Source: Strobilurus pachycystidiatus (Eukaryota > Basidiomycota > Agaricomycetes > Agaricales > Physalacriaceae). From it: a stretch of DNA of 64,000 bases. The stretch covers positions 1,364,001 to 1,428,000 of the forward strand of contig JAHLMK010000012.1 in assembly GCA_019915135.1 (NCBI GenBank), in the 5' to 3' direction. Position 1 is the first letter of the stretch, and every line of letters starts with the position of its first letter. This document shows, in pieces, positions 23,699-35,642 of the stretch. Position numbers and translations under genes: made by a program. The notes beneath the pieces were generated by a model. That model was not told the origin of the DNA. It did not search any database and saw nothing but the letters and a program-made list of their open reading frames with translations.

Positions 23699-24776
23699 AT
23701 GGCCAACACCGACCCGCTCGTTGACTCGGTTTCCCGGAAGCTCGAGTCGCATCGCATCGCCCTCGACGCTGTACCCGAGGGCGCACAGCTCGACGCCGAA
23801 TCCACCTCCGCACCGAGCCCGTCCGGGCGCACCCACCGTGTACATGACGGCTACGGCTTCCGCCCTCCGTCGGGCGTCTCTACCCCGCTCATTGCCGCCC
23901 CGCCCTCCGCTGAGACGCTCGTCCCCGACGTGAACGGCCTCGGCTGGCCAGGTCCGTCCACTTTGCACAAGATAGAACACTTTCATTCACATCTGACCCA
24001 GCAAAATCTACGTATTCTCGTCTAAATGCGACCCCGGAAGAACGTCGTGTACGCGAGCAGCGTATGGCTGCTGCTGTTCGGGTCATCCTCGAGGGCATCG
24101 GAGAAGATCCCGACAGAGAAGGGCTCTTACGCACGCCAGATCGATATGCCCAGGCCATTATGTGGATGACCCGAGGATACGAAGAGCGTCTCGCAGGTAC
24201 TTGGCTGATTGTCTGTCTGTCTGGACTGTCACTTACCACTTCTCTAGACGTCATCAACGACGCGGTCTTTGCCGAGGATCACGACGAGATGGTCCTCGTC
24301 CGCGACGTAGACATATCCAGTCTATGCGAACACCATCTCGTTCCGTTCACTGGCAAAGTACGCCCCTACTCACCTCCCGTGTTTTTTTCACGTTATCTGA
24401 TCATCATCATCACCAGGTCGCCATCGCGTATATCCCCAATAAACACGTTCTGGGCCTGTCAAAGCTCGCTCGAATAGCCGAGACATTCAGTCGCAGGCTG
24501 CAGGTTCAAGAACGTCTCACGAAGCAGATCGCTGTGGCCGTTCAAGAAGCTATCAAGCCCCGCGGTGTAGCAGTCGTCATGGAGGCTACGTACGTCTCGT
24601 CTCACCTCTTCTACTTCCTCGGGCTTCATCTCACTATGTCATCCCACAGCCATCTGTGTATGACAATGCGAGGTGTCCAAAAGCCTGGTGCAATCACCGT
24701 CACGTCCTGCATGCTCGGATGCTTCCGCACTCAGCAAAAGACCCGTGAAGAGTTCCTCACTCTCATGAAAGTATAG
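23699..24776 (+). CDS. FOL2: GTP cyclohydrolase I
   Basis: Five exons (23699-23951, 24002-24196, 24248-24357, 24417-24589, 24650-24776) give 285 residues. After a variable N-terminus of about 85 residues come [40 protein letters not shown] (zinc Cys and active-site His pair), [20 protein letters not shown] and [14 protein letters not shown], all in the order of the GCH1 family. The enzyme makes dihydroneopterin triphosphate, first step of folate and pterin synthesis, as a cytosolic homodecamer. Start chosen at the first ATG of the frame. The gene appears intact. Confidence 0.95.
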
Positions 24777-25072
24777 TTATACGCGCCTAATTTATTCGAT
24801 TCAACTCGTAATATTCTGTAAGTAGATGGAAAGTATTCTAATCAATTGTTGTACTAGAACATTTTTTGTGGAACCTCCATATTACCGCAAGTCTTGTTGC
24901 CGGAACTCAGGTACCGGTCACTGGTGCGCACGCAATCGAAACGCGTTAGCGCTCGGCTTGACAATGACAAGCGCTCCCAATCACCACATTGGAATTTCTA
25001 TGTCGGATTTTGCGACATCACCGACGTGTGTAAGTAGGTGTGAGTGCACATCCCTTCCCTGGTCCCATCATT

Positions 25073-25246
25073 GTTTACCGCCTTGAGTTATTTCAACCCG
25101 AATGAGGGAATGAGGTGGCGCGTTCCTGCAATTTGGTGGCCGAACATTTACATAAATATCATGGTTTACCGCCTTGAGTTATATCAACCCGAATGAGGGA
25201 ATGAGGTGGCGCGTTCGGCGTTCCTGCAATTCCGTGGCCGAACATT
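25073..25246. repeat. Direct repeat pair, about 76 and 83 bp
   Basis: Units at 25073-25148 and 25164-25246 share tttaccgccttgagttat and continue through gaatgagggaatgaggtgg to ggccgaacatt. The second unit carries an extra ggcgttc beside cgttc, like a small slippage duplication. Confidence 0.85.
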
Positions 25247-25350
25247 CAAATCTTCAGGTACAAACGCCACACACCGGCGGAAACTTGCAGCCCCACCTCG
25301 AGTCCGAGTGAGAACTGTACTGGCATCGGCGCTTGTGGATACAACGTCGG

Positions 25351-25541
25351 CACAGTGTATACCAAGGTTCGAAGGTCTCCAGGAAACATACCAAAACCGG
25401 TATCGCAAGAGATGACAGAATGGAGAGCACGCTATGATGAATACTACATCGTCACAGTGTACACAAGGTTCCGATGTCTCCATTGACCCCAAGAAACACA
25501 CCAAACCAATACCGCAGAAAAAGATGCCAGAGTGGAGAATA
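25351..25541. repeat. Diverged direct repeat pair, period about 102 bp
   Basis: Units starting cacagtgtat (25351) and cacagtgtac (25453) share caaggttc, the gtctcc and aaac-cacc strings and a gatgacagaatggagag/gatgccagagtggagaa block. They are more diverged than the neighbouring pair. Confidence 0.7.
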
Positions 25542-25620
25542 GCTCGATTATACTACAACCATGAGACGCACGTATGATACAGTGAAATATTTAGAAAAGC
25601 ATTAAGATACACGCAAGACC

Positions 25621-28600
25621 CTAGCGACGACTTGTCCCACTACTACCAAGGTGGTCGGTTATACTCGTAAAAGAACCGAACCCGGATCGACCTCCTCCTC
25701 CTCCTCCTCTTGTGCCATATCTATTCCGGTTGATTTTCTGGCGTTTGCCACCCGCCTCAAGAGGCCCGTCTAGATTGGGAGGTTCATCGCGCTCTGCTAC
25801 ACCAGTCAGCCCAAATGCCGTAAAAGGAAGTCAGAGCAGAGAGCTATTCACCTGCAAATCCGCGCTTCCTGCCGCTGCCCTCGTCATGAGTCTGGGTGAG
25901 AGGCGACGACGCCTTCGTGTCGCTGATCCTATCCCGCAGACTGTTGCCCGAGCCTGAAGCTGCCGAGGGTGCATCCGTGGAAATCTTGGGAGCTGAGCGT
26001 GGCGAGTCACGGCCATCCCGATGTCTGTCGTGGCCGCCGGGCGTTTCAGGTTTGGAACTACGGTCGGCGCGGGGTCCAGCAGGCGCGGATGGGGGCACTT
26101 TGGTGGACGGCGTCGAGGTTTCACCTCGTTTGCTCTCACCACTCTGCAACAACGACTGATTAGTCAAGTGCTGATGTGTGTGTTACGCGTCGAACTTACT
26201 TTATCCGTGGATCCACCACGACCCTCCGAATCAACATGCTCTCGTCGTCGTCTGGAGTCGTAATCACCACGGCTGCTACGGTCACGTCCTTCTCGCTCAT
26301 GGCTGTCTTTCTCCGACGCGCGCCGACTACCACGATCCTCCCTGTGGCCGTCCTTTCGGGAGCTGCGCTTAGAAGACCCCTCAAGCTGTAGGATACACGT
26401 TAGAGACAACGTAGTGTGAAAGTCGCAGCTGATTTGCTTACATCGTCATCACTCCGCCTCCTCTTCCTCAGACCGCCTTCGTCACCCCGGTAGCTCGAAG
26501 AAGCCGGAAGCGCTGCGCCAGTGCGGTTACCGTCGCGGTCCTTCCGCTCACGATCTTTGTCGTCTCCTCTACGATGCCTATCGCCACCTCTATCACGATC
26601 CCTGTCACGGTCCCGGTCCTTATGGTCCCGGGAGTCTCTATCCCGATCCCTGTCGTGTCTGTCCTTACCACGATCACCACGGTCCCGCTCTCTATCCTTG
26701 TCGCCGTCCTTGTCTCGCGGCCCACGAATGTGCGTGACACTGTCGCGTCTCTCCCGTTCGCGGTCCTTGGGCTTCTTCTCATCCGCCGAGGTGTCGGTCT
26801 TGCGGTGGCGACTGCTGCGGCTGTCTGCACTGGAGTTTCGCGTCCCAGGCTTACTTGACGGCGATGGAGATCGCGCCCGTGGAGAAGGAGCGCCAGAACC
26901 ATTTTGAGCACGGGCAGCTTCAGCCCCAGATCGTTGAGGCTTCTCTTCTGCGCCCTTGTCATTAAGACGGGTGGACGTCTGCCTGGCAGTCTCCCGAAGT
27001 TCTTGCGCAGACAGCGTCTGGCTAGGAGTCGCTGGGGGCGGCATGGCGGGCTGAGCCTCTGTCTTGCTCTTGTCCTCGGTCGGGCGCTGATTCGCAGGCG
27101 ATTGGGGCAATGTCTCTCTGCTCAATGAGCTGAGATTGACCGGGGCAGTATCTTTCGGCAAGCCGCGCGGGATGGGATCAGTCACCATTGGACTGTTGTT
27201 ACGTCGAGGAATGACAGGCGGGCGGAGGTGATGCTCGTCTCTCGCTGGAGCAGTTGGTATGGGGCGTTCACTCGGTGCTTTGGTAGTGTCCACGACTGTT
27301 CGCGGAGAGCCATCATGCTCGCGATGGGTGCGTTTGACGACAGGTGGGCGGGGAACACTACATCACATCAGTTTGTGCTTGGAGACCTTCAAATAAGCAT
27401 CTCACTCGATTGGTAGCTTCGTTGTAGGTGTACTAGTTTCGGATTGCCCATTTGTCTGAGCAGGAGGAGGATGGGGAGTAGATGTCTGCGCGCGTGGACC
27501 GGACGGTGTCAGCTGCGATGGCGTGCCGTTGGCCCGCCTTTCTGCAGTAGGTGTCGATGTCTGGGCACTGGGTCCTACAGGAGGGCCATTCCTTGGCTTG
27601 ACAGGAGGAGTCGCAGTCGTTGAACCATTCGGAGCAGCATTAGCCTTCAAAAAATCGTTTAATTTCAAGCTATAGTAATGAGAAACAACGTACCGAAGCA
27701 GCAGGGATGAGCCATAGCGCTTCACGAGATTTCAAATTTGACGCATAGCTAACAAGACGTGAGCATCAAGGAAAATTCAATGAGGGATGAACCAAACGTT
27801 TTGCCAATGATTGCCAGGTCACCTCGCTTTTCCTTTGCTAGGAAGGCGTTCAAGGCATCAGTCAACATTGAACCGCTGTGCAAGGCAACTGACGCCAAAG
27901 GGAAGGTAGGCAGAAGTTCATTCAAAACCAATATGGTGTTGTAGACATGCATAAACTCTCCGGTTCCCAGACACGCTGTGAATGCCTACAATAAGGTGTT
28001 AGGGACACAGGGCTCAGGTATAGTAGAAGGCCATACCTGGACAAGTTTCATATGCCATTTGCGCAAGATTCTGGTGAATTCATGCCATAAGATGTGCTCC
28101 GTGCCACTTTTGTTCGTGAAACCGGGATGATGCACGACCTTGTCGCCGACTTTGGAACGATTGTCCTGAAGATATAGTTTCTCATCAGCATGCCACTTGT
28201 TGAGATCGGTGAGTATCCCGCGCAAGAAGCGACCTGTGGCACCGAGTGAGTGGACATGTGTATGTTACGACAGGACGGAAGTTACCATAGTTTCGAGCTT
28301 CATATTCACTGCATGAGAACAGGATCGCTTTGACAGATTCGCCGAAGAGCTATCAAGAACAGTTAGAACCTGCGCCAAGGTACGATGCGTCACTTACCAT
28401 ATTGTAGCACACAAGGGTCTGGAAACCAGGTGTACCAGAAGTGTGTAGAACACGGATCATTTGCGCAGTGTAGTCAGCGTCCATTGGAGACAGCAAACAA
28501 CGCGGGATTATGCAATGCTCGAGGGTGGCCTCGACGAGGGCCGCAGCGCTTGGAGCTGAACGTTGTTCAAAATCAACGAATTTAGGAAATTAAGCACTAC

Positions 28601-31600
28601 TAACCATGTGCAAACCAGTGAACTTTCTCGTGCGCTAACCGCTTGATCGTAGATGCGCGGGAAATCGTTTGGTCTTTGTATTCGGCGTTGAGAGTCTGGA
28701 CGATTGAAGCAATACGCGTCCGACGGCTGCGAGTGCCAGGTAATCTTTGGCGTTGGATAGACGTCCCCTTAGAGCTTTCGGCCTGCCTGATCTCATCGTC
28801 GTAGTTGCCGATGGCCTTGAACATGCCGCCAAGAACATCTTCATACAGTGCGCTGGGCGGTGTCAAGTCGTAGGACGAAAGTTGCCAAAAAGTGAGATAG
28901 AAGCCAGGACTAGAGGGACATTAGTTAGAGTCGTGCAGAGTGAAATGCTACCGACCCAATAACATTGTAGATCTTTTCAGGTATTACCCGCTTCAGGTCC
29001 TCAAACAAGGCTTCAAGTTGGGGAAGCCAGGGACTCTGGAGCAACAGTCAGTCGCAGGTAAAGGCCAGTAAGGATGAGGTATACCTTGGGGGCTACCACA
29101 GTGTTAGGAGTGGTGGAATCCACAGCCATCGAGTCGTCCTCCTCGACTGCAGGTTTACTATCCGTCTCGTTGGGTTCCACAGACTTGTCCGCATCGGGTT
29201 TATCAACGGCTAAGCTTGGAGAAGCAACACGGGACGCCGTGACAGCTGGGTCCTGCTTCGCTTTGAGCGCAGCCTTGAGTCGTTCTTCTCGTGCTTCATT
29301 CGCAATGACGCGATCGCGCTCTTGTGCAATTGCAGATTTCTAGAGAGACTGTAAGAACCACAAATGGTACGTATGAGTGACGTCCTTACCAACAAGAGGT
29401 TGTGCAAAACCGGGCGAATGATTTGCATGCAGATAGGCGGACATATGCCATACTTCTCAGCGAGATCTCCAATGGACGGCAGCACCTTCTCCACGTAGTC
29501 TTCAAACGACACAACAGACGGCGTGGTCAAGAGCTCCAGATATTGCATGAGGACTTCGTGAGTCTGGTAGAAAAAGATTATGGACACCGGAACGGAAAAT
29601 GACGCGCTAAGGAAGCTCACCGTATCGTACAAACTAGCCAGAGACTTCAGATGTGCGGATTTGCTGCTGAAGATGGCAGACTGCCTCTGCTGAGCAAGTA
29701 ACACCAGGAGTGGTGTAGCCAACTTCGTATCGACCAGAGCCTTGCCAAGTCGCAGGGGGCCCTTCATGTGTTCATGAGGGTCCGCCTTCGAACCACGAGT
29801 TTCAGCGGCCAAAACTTCAATGCGCAGGGCAGGGCCTCCGGCCATGGCAAGAATGTCACGGTCAGCCAGCCCGTACAGAGGCTTGATGCCCGCCATTTTG
29901 GACATCAGCTCTCGAAGAACGACGATCTCGGTAGTCATGCGATTCTGGAGTTGATGGGCAACGTAGTGCAATATGGGACTAAGTTCAGCACCATAACGCC
30001 GGAAGAGCATGCCAGAGAAGGATGCCAGACCTTTCATAAGATCAATGATAAGCAGTGAAGTGGAAATGAAACTCACTTTGCAGCCAGTCACTGATATTGA
30101 CTCCGTCATCTTTAACCCTCTCCTTGTACGTGTTGGAAAAGGCGTCGATAATGACATAGACGAGGACGTCGAAGCCCATCACCGTCACATAGTGCAACCC
30201 AAGGATGACCACGGTGGCCAGGTTGTCGTACGCCATGACCTGATTGACCACATTCGGGAAGAAGATACACGGGTTGGAGTGTGCCAATTTCGCCACGGCG
30301 CCGGACAGGGAGTCGATGGTGTTGTGCGACAAACGCCGCAGGACCGCCTTCGATTCCCTATCAGCTTCCACCCGCCGAACAGACAGCTCCGTGTGGGCTT
30401 CATACGCATGCGACTTCCATTCACCGTACAAGGCCCATCGTTCCTCCATATCATACATCTTAATGATGTTCCAAACCTCGACGTTGGTGACCGCATTTCC
30501 GCGAAGAAGCGACAGCCCAGGAAGAACGTTGCACCGCATCACGTTCAGCCAAAAGAGACGGATGGGATCTGAACGATCGGGAGAGATAGTCTTGTCTTCC
30601 TACTCGAGGTCAGGACACAAACATATGCTTTCCGGAGACCGGAGGACGTACTGGTATAGTGCTTGTGACATGCTTACGACCAAGTCGTAGGAACTTGGTG
30701 AGGAAAATGATGTCGCGGGACACGTGGAGCTTGACGAACTTCAGCAAAGGTTCGACGACGCTCATCAAGTCTTCCAGAGATCGGCATGTAGGTACACCTT
30801 CCGCCCAATCCGGGTAGAAAAAGACGAAATCCGTCGTATGAGTGCAGGGTGGTGCGGGGGCCCATAGCGTCAAGGCTTGCTTCCGTGGAGGGCATACGGC
30901 CACACCAGCGGTGCCATACCGATTTCTCGGCTGCAAAAAGCTCGGATTCCTCTCCTTGTTGACTAGCAGCTTCTCGTACAAGTCGTTGATCGAGACTTTC
31001 AGTATGCGTATGAGCAGATCTGCGATCTCCGCATGGGCGTCGACCATCCAAGGATACTTTGAGAGAATCCAGAGAGCAGGCTTGAGTGAACCGATAGACA
31101 ACAGAGCAGATATCAAGCCGCTCTTTTGTGTCGGCGCGTCTCTGCTTTCAGGCGGTGGCTTCTGATTAGCAGATGTCGATGCCTTTGGGCGAGAGGAAGA
31201 CGAGGATGATGACGATTCCAGCGGTGCCGCCATCGCTAGTGTGCTAACCTTCGCAGCAGCAATCCTTGCTGCGACATCCGCCTTGTACGCATTAAGACCT
31301 TCGTCCATGTCCGCGTCAAACAGAGAAAGCTAGATGGCAGTCAGATACGGAATTCGAAGCAAGTTGATAAGACTTGCATGAGGGTATAGATCCTCGAGGG
31401 TGATAAAGTTCTCCCGTATCAGAAGAGCGGCGATGAGATATAGGTTCCTCGGCGTAGCCTCAGAAGTATCGGGAGACTACATAAATGCATGTTAGTGTGC
31501 GCCAATTCATTGTTCAGAAACGTACGCCATAACACGCAAACTTGAATCCGAGGACCTGGGCTAAGACACGGGGGCGAGCATCCTGAAGTGGGTCGGAACC

Positions 31601-32753
31601 CGATTTTGGTTCACACATTGTCAGGATCTCGTCGAGACTCTTCCCAGCATACGACGGCGGGTCTGTGTCTACAGACATAGAGACTGCCTCGCGACGTCGA
31701 TAGGATCCAGACCAAGGGGAGAAAGACAAAAGGGCGAGGAAGAAGGTATAATGTGTTGCCAGATGGGTGCAGAAGATGTCGAGGATGATGTCCAGAGCGC
31801 GATTAGGGTCCAGGTCGAAGTAGCCTATGAGACTGATAATCTTGTCCCACACAGGTCGAGCACGTTCTTCGATAGCTGCGAATGACTCTGTCGGTCGACC
31901 AGTGGCAGCGGAATGCGGAGAACCGAGACTGCTCGTGAGCTCAGTGGTAAGCTTGCTGTATCCTTCTGACTGTTCTCGGAGGAGATTGAACTTGTTCTGC
32001 TTGTAGCTTTTGGACGATGAATGAGTTTCAACAACCGAAACAGGTGAGATACTGAGACGCACAAGAGCCCAGTACGCGTTCGAATCTCCTTCTTGTCCAG
32101 CGCCAATTTATCAGGGAACAGTCCCGCGCTCGCCAACAGGGCGGAATCAAAGCGCTCCGCAGCAGTCCTCGATGGTATGATTTTGGAGGCCTACGGAAGG
32201 CGACTGAGGAACGCCACGGAATCGACATGGGGTGAGGACGCACCAAGAGCTTTTTGACAATGTTCACAATGGTCTCCTTGTCTCCATCGACGCGTTGCTT
32301 GGTCTTCTTGGCCTTGGCCGACACGGCGACGTCCGTGCTTGCAACCAACGCCTTGATGTCTGCGGCCATTTCGTCCAGTTCGGCGTCCGTGGACCATATC
32401 ATGTCTACGAGCTGTTCTCCAAGAAGAGCAGCACCGGCTGCTTCGGACGACGAGGATGGGACCTTGTCAAAGACGGACTGGATGAAGGACGTGAATGCTT
32501 CATGGCTGAGACTCGTCTTGCTTGACCAGGTTGAAAGCGTGGAGAACAGAAGCGTTTGATACGCAGTGGCCAAATTAGCAGAAGAGCCTTGACGGGTAGG
32601 GTCGGTGTGGAGGGAGATGAGATATGCACGGCTGTATTCGAGGTTGTGGCGGTCGGCACTTGGACAAGAGAATCAATGGCGCACGCACCATTCCTGTTCA
32701 CCACTTTTCGACCAATTTGACAGCCATTTATTGACTGATTTTATGACGTCCAT
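25621..32753 (-). CDS. THO2: THO complex subunit 2 with RD/RS-rich tail
   Basis: A large gene with many short introns; the translation starts MDVIKSVNKWLSNWSKSGEQ at 32753 and ends GSSGTSRR at 25621. I estimate close to 2000 residues. THO2 landmarks in order: LFYKQNKFNLLREQSEGYSKL, GYFDLDPNRALDIILDIF, RNLYLIAALLIRENFITLED, FFYPDWAEG, DPIRLFWLNVMRCNVLPGL, PGFYLTFWQLSSYDLTPPS, VHWFAH, CLLSPMDADYTAQMIRVLH and GTEHILWHEFTRILRKWH. THO couples transcription elongation to mRNA export in the nucleus. The last third is low-complexity, with dense Asp-Arg/Glu-Arg repeats (26500-26750) and a final Gly/Arg patch (RGGGGGRSGFG). One intron (about 31335-31382) has a GC donor. I see no frameshift or stop, though every splice site has not been verified. 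Confidence 0.92.
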
Positions 32754-33357
32754 AGACGCCGCGGGAGGGTAGGTGGAGGGATATAGAGAAAAAGCTCGAC
32801 GCTGTCGTCAACGTCGAGCGCGAAACGGGAGTGTTTGGTTCTGCTGACCAGCGCGGTCCGAACACTCAGGCCGTCGGTTCGAATCCGACTGATGCCAAAT
32901 ATTCTCTGAGGTCTCCGAGTCTTTCATCTTGGTCTCGACTAAAATCATCATTCCGCTCGTGAATCACCATGCGATGTTCGCCTTCAGCCTCTGCATTTCC
33001 GTTGATCGTGTGAACTGAGAGAGCTTGTAAACAATCTGCCTCCGAGGGGTTGAAGGGTGGCCGACGGCATCTTGCATTTTCCTGAAGCAGAAAATGCAGG
33101 AACCACCTACGCCAACGACACATACGCCAGCCATGACTCTCACCGAGCCCTTACATCACCCTCACAGTTCATTGACAGGTGGCGCTGAAGCACACTCTTT
33201 CACAGCGCACCCGAAGATCAACACATGTTCTAGAAATTCGAATGACGGGCCGTCCGAGCGGACATTCTCCTGGACCCTGATGGAGGATCCATGCTTGATT
33301 TGCAGCCTATAAATTCCAGGACCCTTTCCCTGGGCAACCGCAGCATTTCCCCCTCCA
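32754..33357. promoter_or_regulatory. Divergent region THO2/six-hairpin glycosidase
   Basis: A 604-bp spacer between divergent genes. It contains an 8-bp perfect stem-loop (32794-32801 with 32812-32819, 10-nt loop), a tRNA B-box-like string (near 32876) without the rest of a tRNA, and a TATA-like box (tataaat, 33309-33315) about 45 bp before the glycosidase start, well placed for its promoter. Confidence 0.5.
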
Positions 33358-34878
33358 ATGGCTCCCGTCTGTCGGTTGGTCACTGCAGCTGCTGCAGTCG
33401 TGCTCAACACTACCGGCACGACCCCCACCGACACTGGCAATCCTGGCGCCACGCCGACTCCATATACTGGTATCAGCCACGCCACCCTGGCTCTTGTCCA
33501 GGCCAACGCGCTTCAGGTCTCTACAGCGAGGTAATGATGATCTCATCCTCGGCGCGCCTTTCACCTTACTAAAGTTTGTCGCGATCTGCAGCTGGGAACT
33601 GGGTACTCTGAGTGAGGCCTTGCTCGAATACGAATGGCCCTCGCTCTCTGTGTTCAACGCGAGCGCGTTGCCTCCTCCCCTCGTACTCTCCAAATCCCAA
33701 AATGCCTCGGATGTTCTCGATATCGCACACAAGTACGCTCCCACTCCATTTTCCGTCATATGCACCTTCCTCAACTCCATCCAAGTGTCGTCGCCGCGAA
33801 GTCTGCGAAGTCCCTCACCCTCATGGAAGACTCCGCTGTCGGGGACCCCGCAAGTAAGCCCATCGTCTCCAATCTGTTACATCATGATGCTCAGTTCACA
33901 CGTGTGCCCAGGTCTTGGCGGCGCCGTCCTTCTTGCGAATTGGACACGAACAAATGCCAATGATTATGCGTACTCCACAGCGGCCGGCGAGCAGCTCGAC
34001 TACCTGCTGAACCACGCACCTCGTACCGACGCCGGCGCCATCTCTCATAGGTCCGACCAAGTCCAACTATGGTAGGCGTCGAAAACTTTTACCTTGACTT
34101 CGGCGCTCACGCACATCTCTCTAGGGCCGACTTCATCTACATGGCGCCCCCGTTTATTGCGTACTACGGTGCCCTCTCGGGCGGTGACGAGGAGCTGTCT
34201 CTGATACAGACGGCTTACGAACAAATATCACTCTATCGCGACGTTCTCCGAGATGACAGCGGACTTTGGCAGCATATTCTGTTGGGAACTTGGAGTGATA
34301 CGGCACATTGGGCTACAGGTGTGTCAATCTCCATCTTGCACCCACGTCGAAAAAAGTGATTGACAATGCTTCAGGAAACGCATGGGCGGCGGCTGGCATG
34401 TTACGCGTCTTGATGACCATGAACCACACAGACCAAGCATCACAATTCACTGAGCAGAGCGCCAACCTTACGACATGGATAAATGAAATCATCGAAACGG
34501 CTTGGGAGTTCCAGGTACTATCTTCAACGTCATCTTCGACGCTGGGCGCTCATTCTCATGCAGACAACAAATGGCACTCTCCTCAACGTAATCGATGACT
34601 ATACCTCCTTCGCCGATACATCTGCAACTGCCCTGATAGCTGCAGTCACGTACCGCATGGCCACACTGACGAACGACACCTCGTTAATCACTCATGCGGA
34701 CAAAGCGCTCAAGCTTATCGACGATAGCATCGACGACGACGGCTGGCTGCAGAATACTGTCGACCCATACACATTCACCACAGCGACGCCCGCAGGAGGC
34801 TACAGTCCAGAAGGACAATCCTTCGTGCTTCTGCTGGCGGCGGCGTATAGGGATTGGATCACGTTCAGCACGACATAA
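33358..34878 (+). CDS. Secreted six-hairpin glycosidase, GH88/GH105-like
   Basis: Several exons joined by 45-75 nt introns (first exon from 33358, last stop at 34878). The first residues (MAPVCRLVTAAAAVVLNTTG) look like a signal peptide followed by a Thr/Pro stretch. The catalytic-domain sequence QVQLWADFIYMAPPFIAYYGAL, then LYRDVLRDDSGLWQHI, AHWATGNAWAAAGMLRVL and GYSPEGQSFVLLLAAAY, matches the unsaturated-glucuronyl/rhamnogalacturonyl hydrolase type of six-hairpin fold. It probably acts on plant or fungal wall oligosaccharides outside the cell. Exact substrate and GH family are inferred. No stop interrupts the spliced frame. Confidence 0.8.
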
Positions 34879-35054
34879 GTAGGTTAATGTAAAAGACAAT
34901 GATTTATGATATGTAGCCCTTGAAGTAGATACACTGTATTTTGATGTACATCTAGTTGTCCGTGACAAAGAGCTTGTCCAATGAAGCGGAGAAATGTCTA
35001 AAAGAGTCTAAAAGGATGAATCGAGCGTCCACGGTGATATTGTCCATCTCTCAA

Positions 35055-35642
35055 TCAATCGTCGTCCCGTTATAAATCAGTGGGACCATGTCAAGACTGA
35101 ACCTCAACCCCAAGACACCCTGCGCAATGAATCATGTCAGCGTGGCAAGCATCGAAGTATACATGTACGTACATCGCCGTCAGCATACTCTTCAATAACC
35201 ACAAGATAGACGGTCGCATTGAAGTCCGCCAATCCTGACCCAAATCCTCCCGGGCTCTTCGAGAAGTCTGGCATGACTAATTCCGCAGGTGCTGGGTGCG
35301 TCGCGTATGGGACACCTGTTGTATATTCATCAGACACGAACGTCGATGACGGAACGAAAACAAACCTGGATAGTTCGCCTCGTCGAAGCGGCCAAAGAAA
35401 TGCCCCGTGGCCCACGACCCCGATGGCGTGAAGGAGTTGGGCTTCTGCGTGAAGAGGTACACGGAATAGTTGTAGCTCGAGATAGAGTAATCCGCTACAA
35501 TCGCGTAGTCAAAGGGGAACGAGGCTCCGGGGGCAATGACGGTATTGGGCGCGGGTTGGATGATGCTCCCCTGGTACGATTGCGCTAGAGAGAAGGGCAG
35601 GAGGGAGAGGGAGAGGGAGAGGATAGAGCGGAAAGATACCAT
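35055..35642 (-). CDS. Small secreted protein, unknown function
   Basis: Three exons: from 35642 (MVSFRSILSLSLSLLPFSLA, signal peptide), through an intron after NYPG, a middle exon GVPYATHPAPAELVMPDFS..., and a last exon reached by a second intron after EYADGD, ending VPLIYNGTTID. The mature protein is about 155 residues with an N-terminal SYQGSIIQPAPNTVIAPGASFPFDY and several N-x-S/T sites. I have no named domain for it, but its shape (PGASFPFDY, beta-rich) resembles widespread small secreted basidiomycete proteins. It converges on the glycosidase gene. Confidence 0.72.

Larger units (their letters stand above)
24777..25620. other. Convergent intergenic region FOL2/THO2
   Basis: This 844-bp stretch lies between the 3' ends of FOL2 and THO2. 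It holds two pairs of short direct repeats (listed separately) and no supported gene. Confidence 0.6.

Noticed and set aside
26500..26907. Plus-strand Arg/Ser-repeat protein
   Set aside because: It is the antisense reading of the RD-repeat tail of THO2, which has strong support.
32840..32900. tRNA gene suggested by GGTTCGAATCC and 3' TGATGCC
   Set aside because: No GGCATCA acceptor partner, D arm or anticodon arm exists upstream at a suitable distance.
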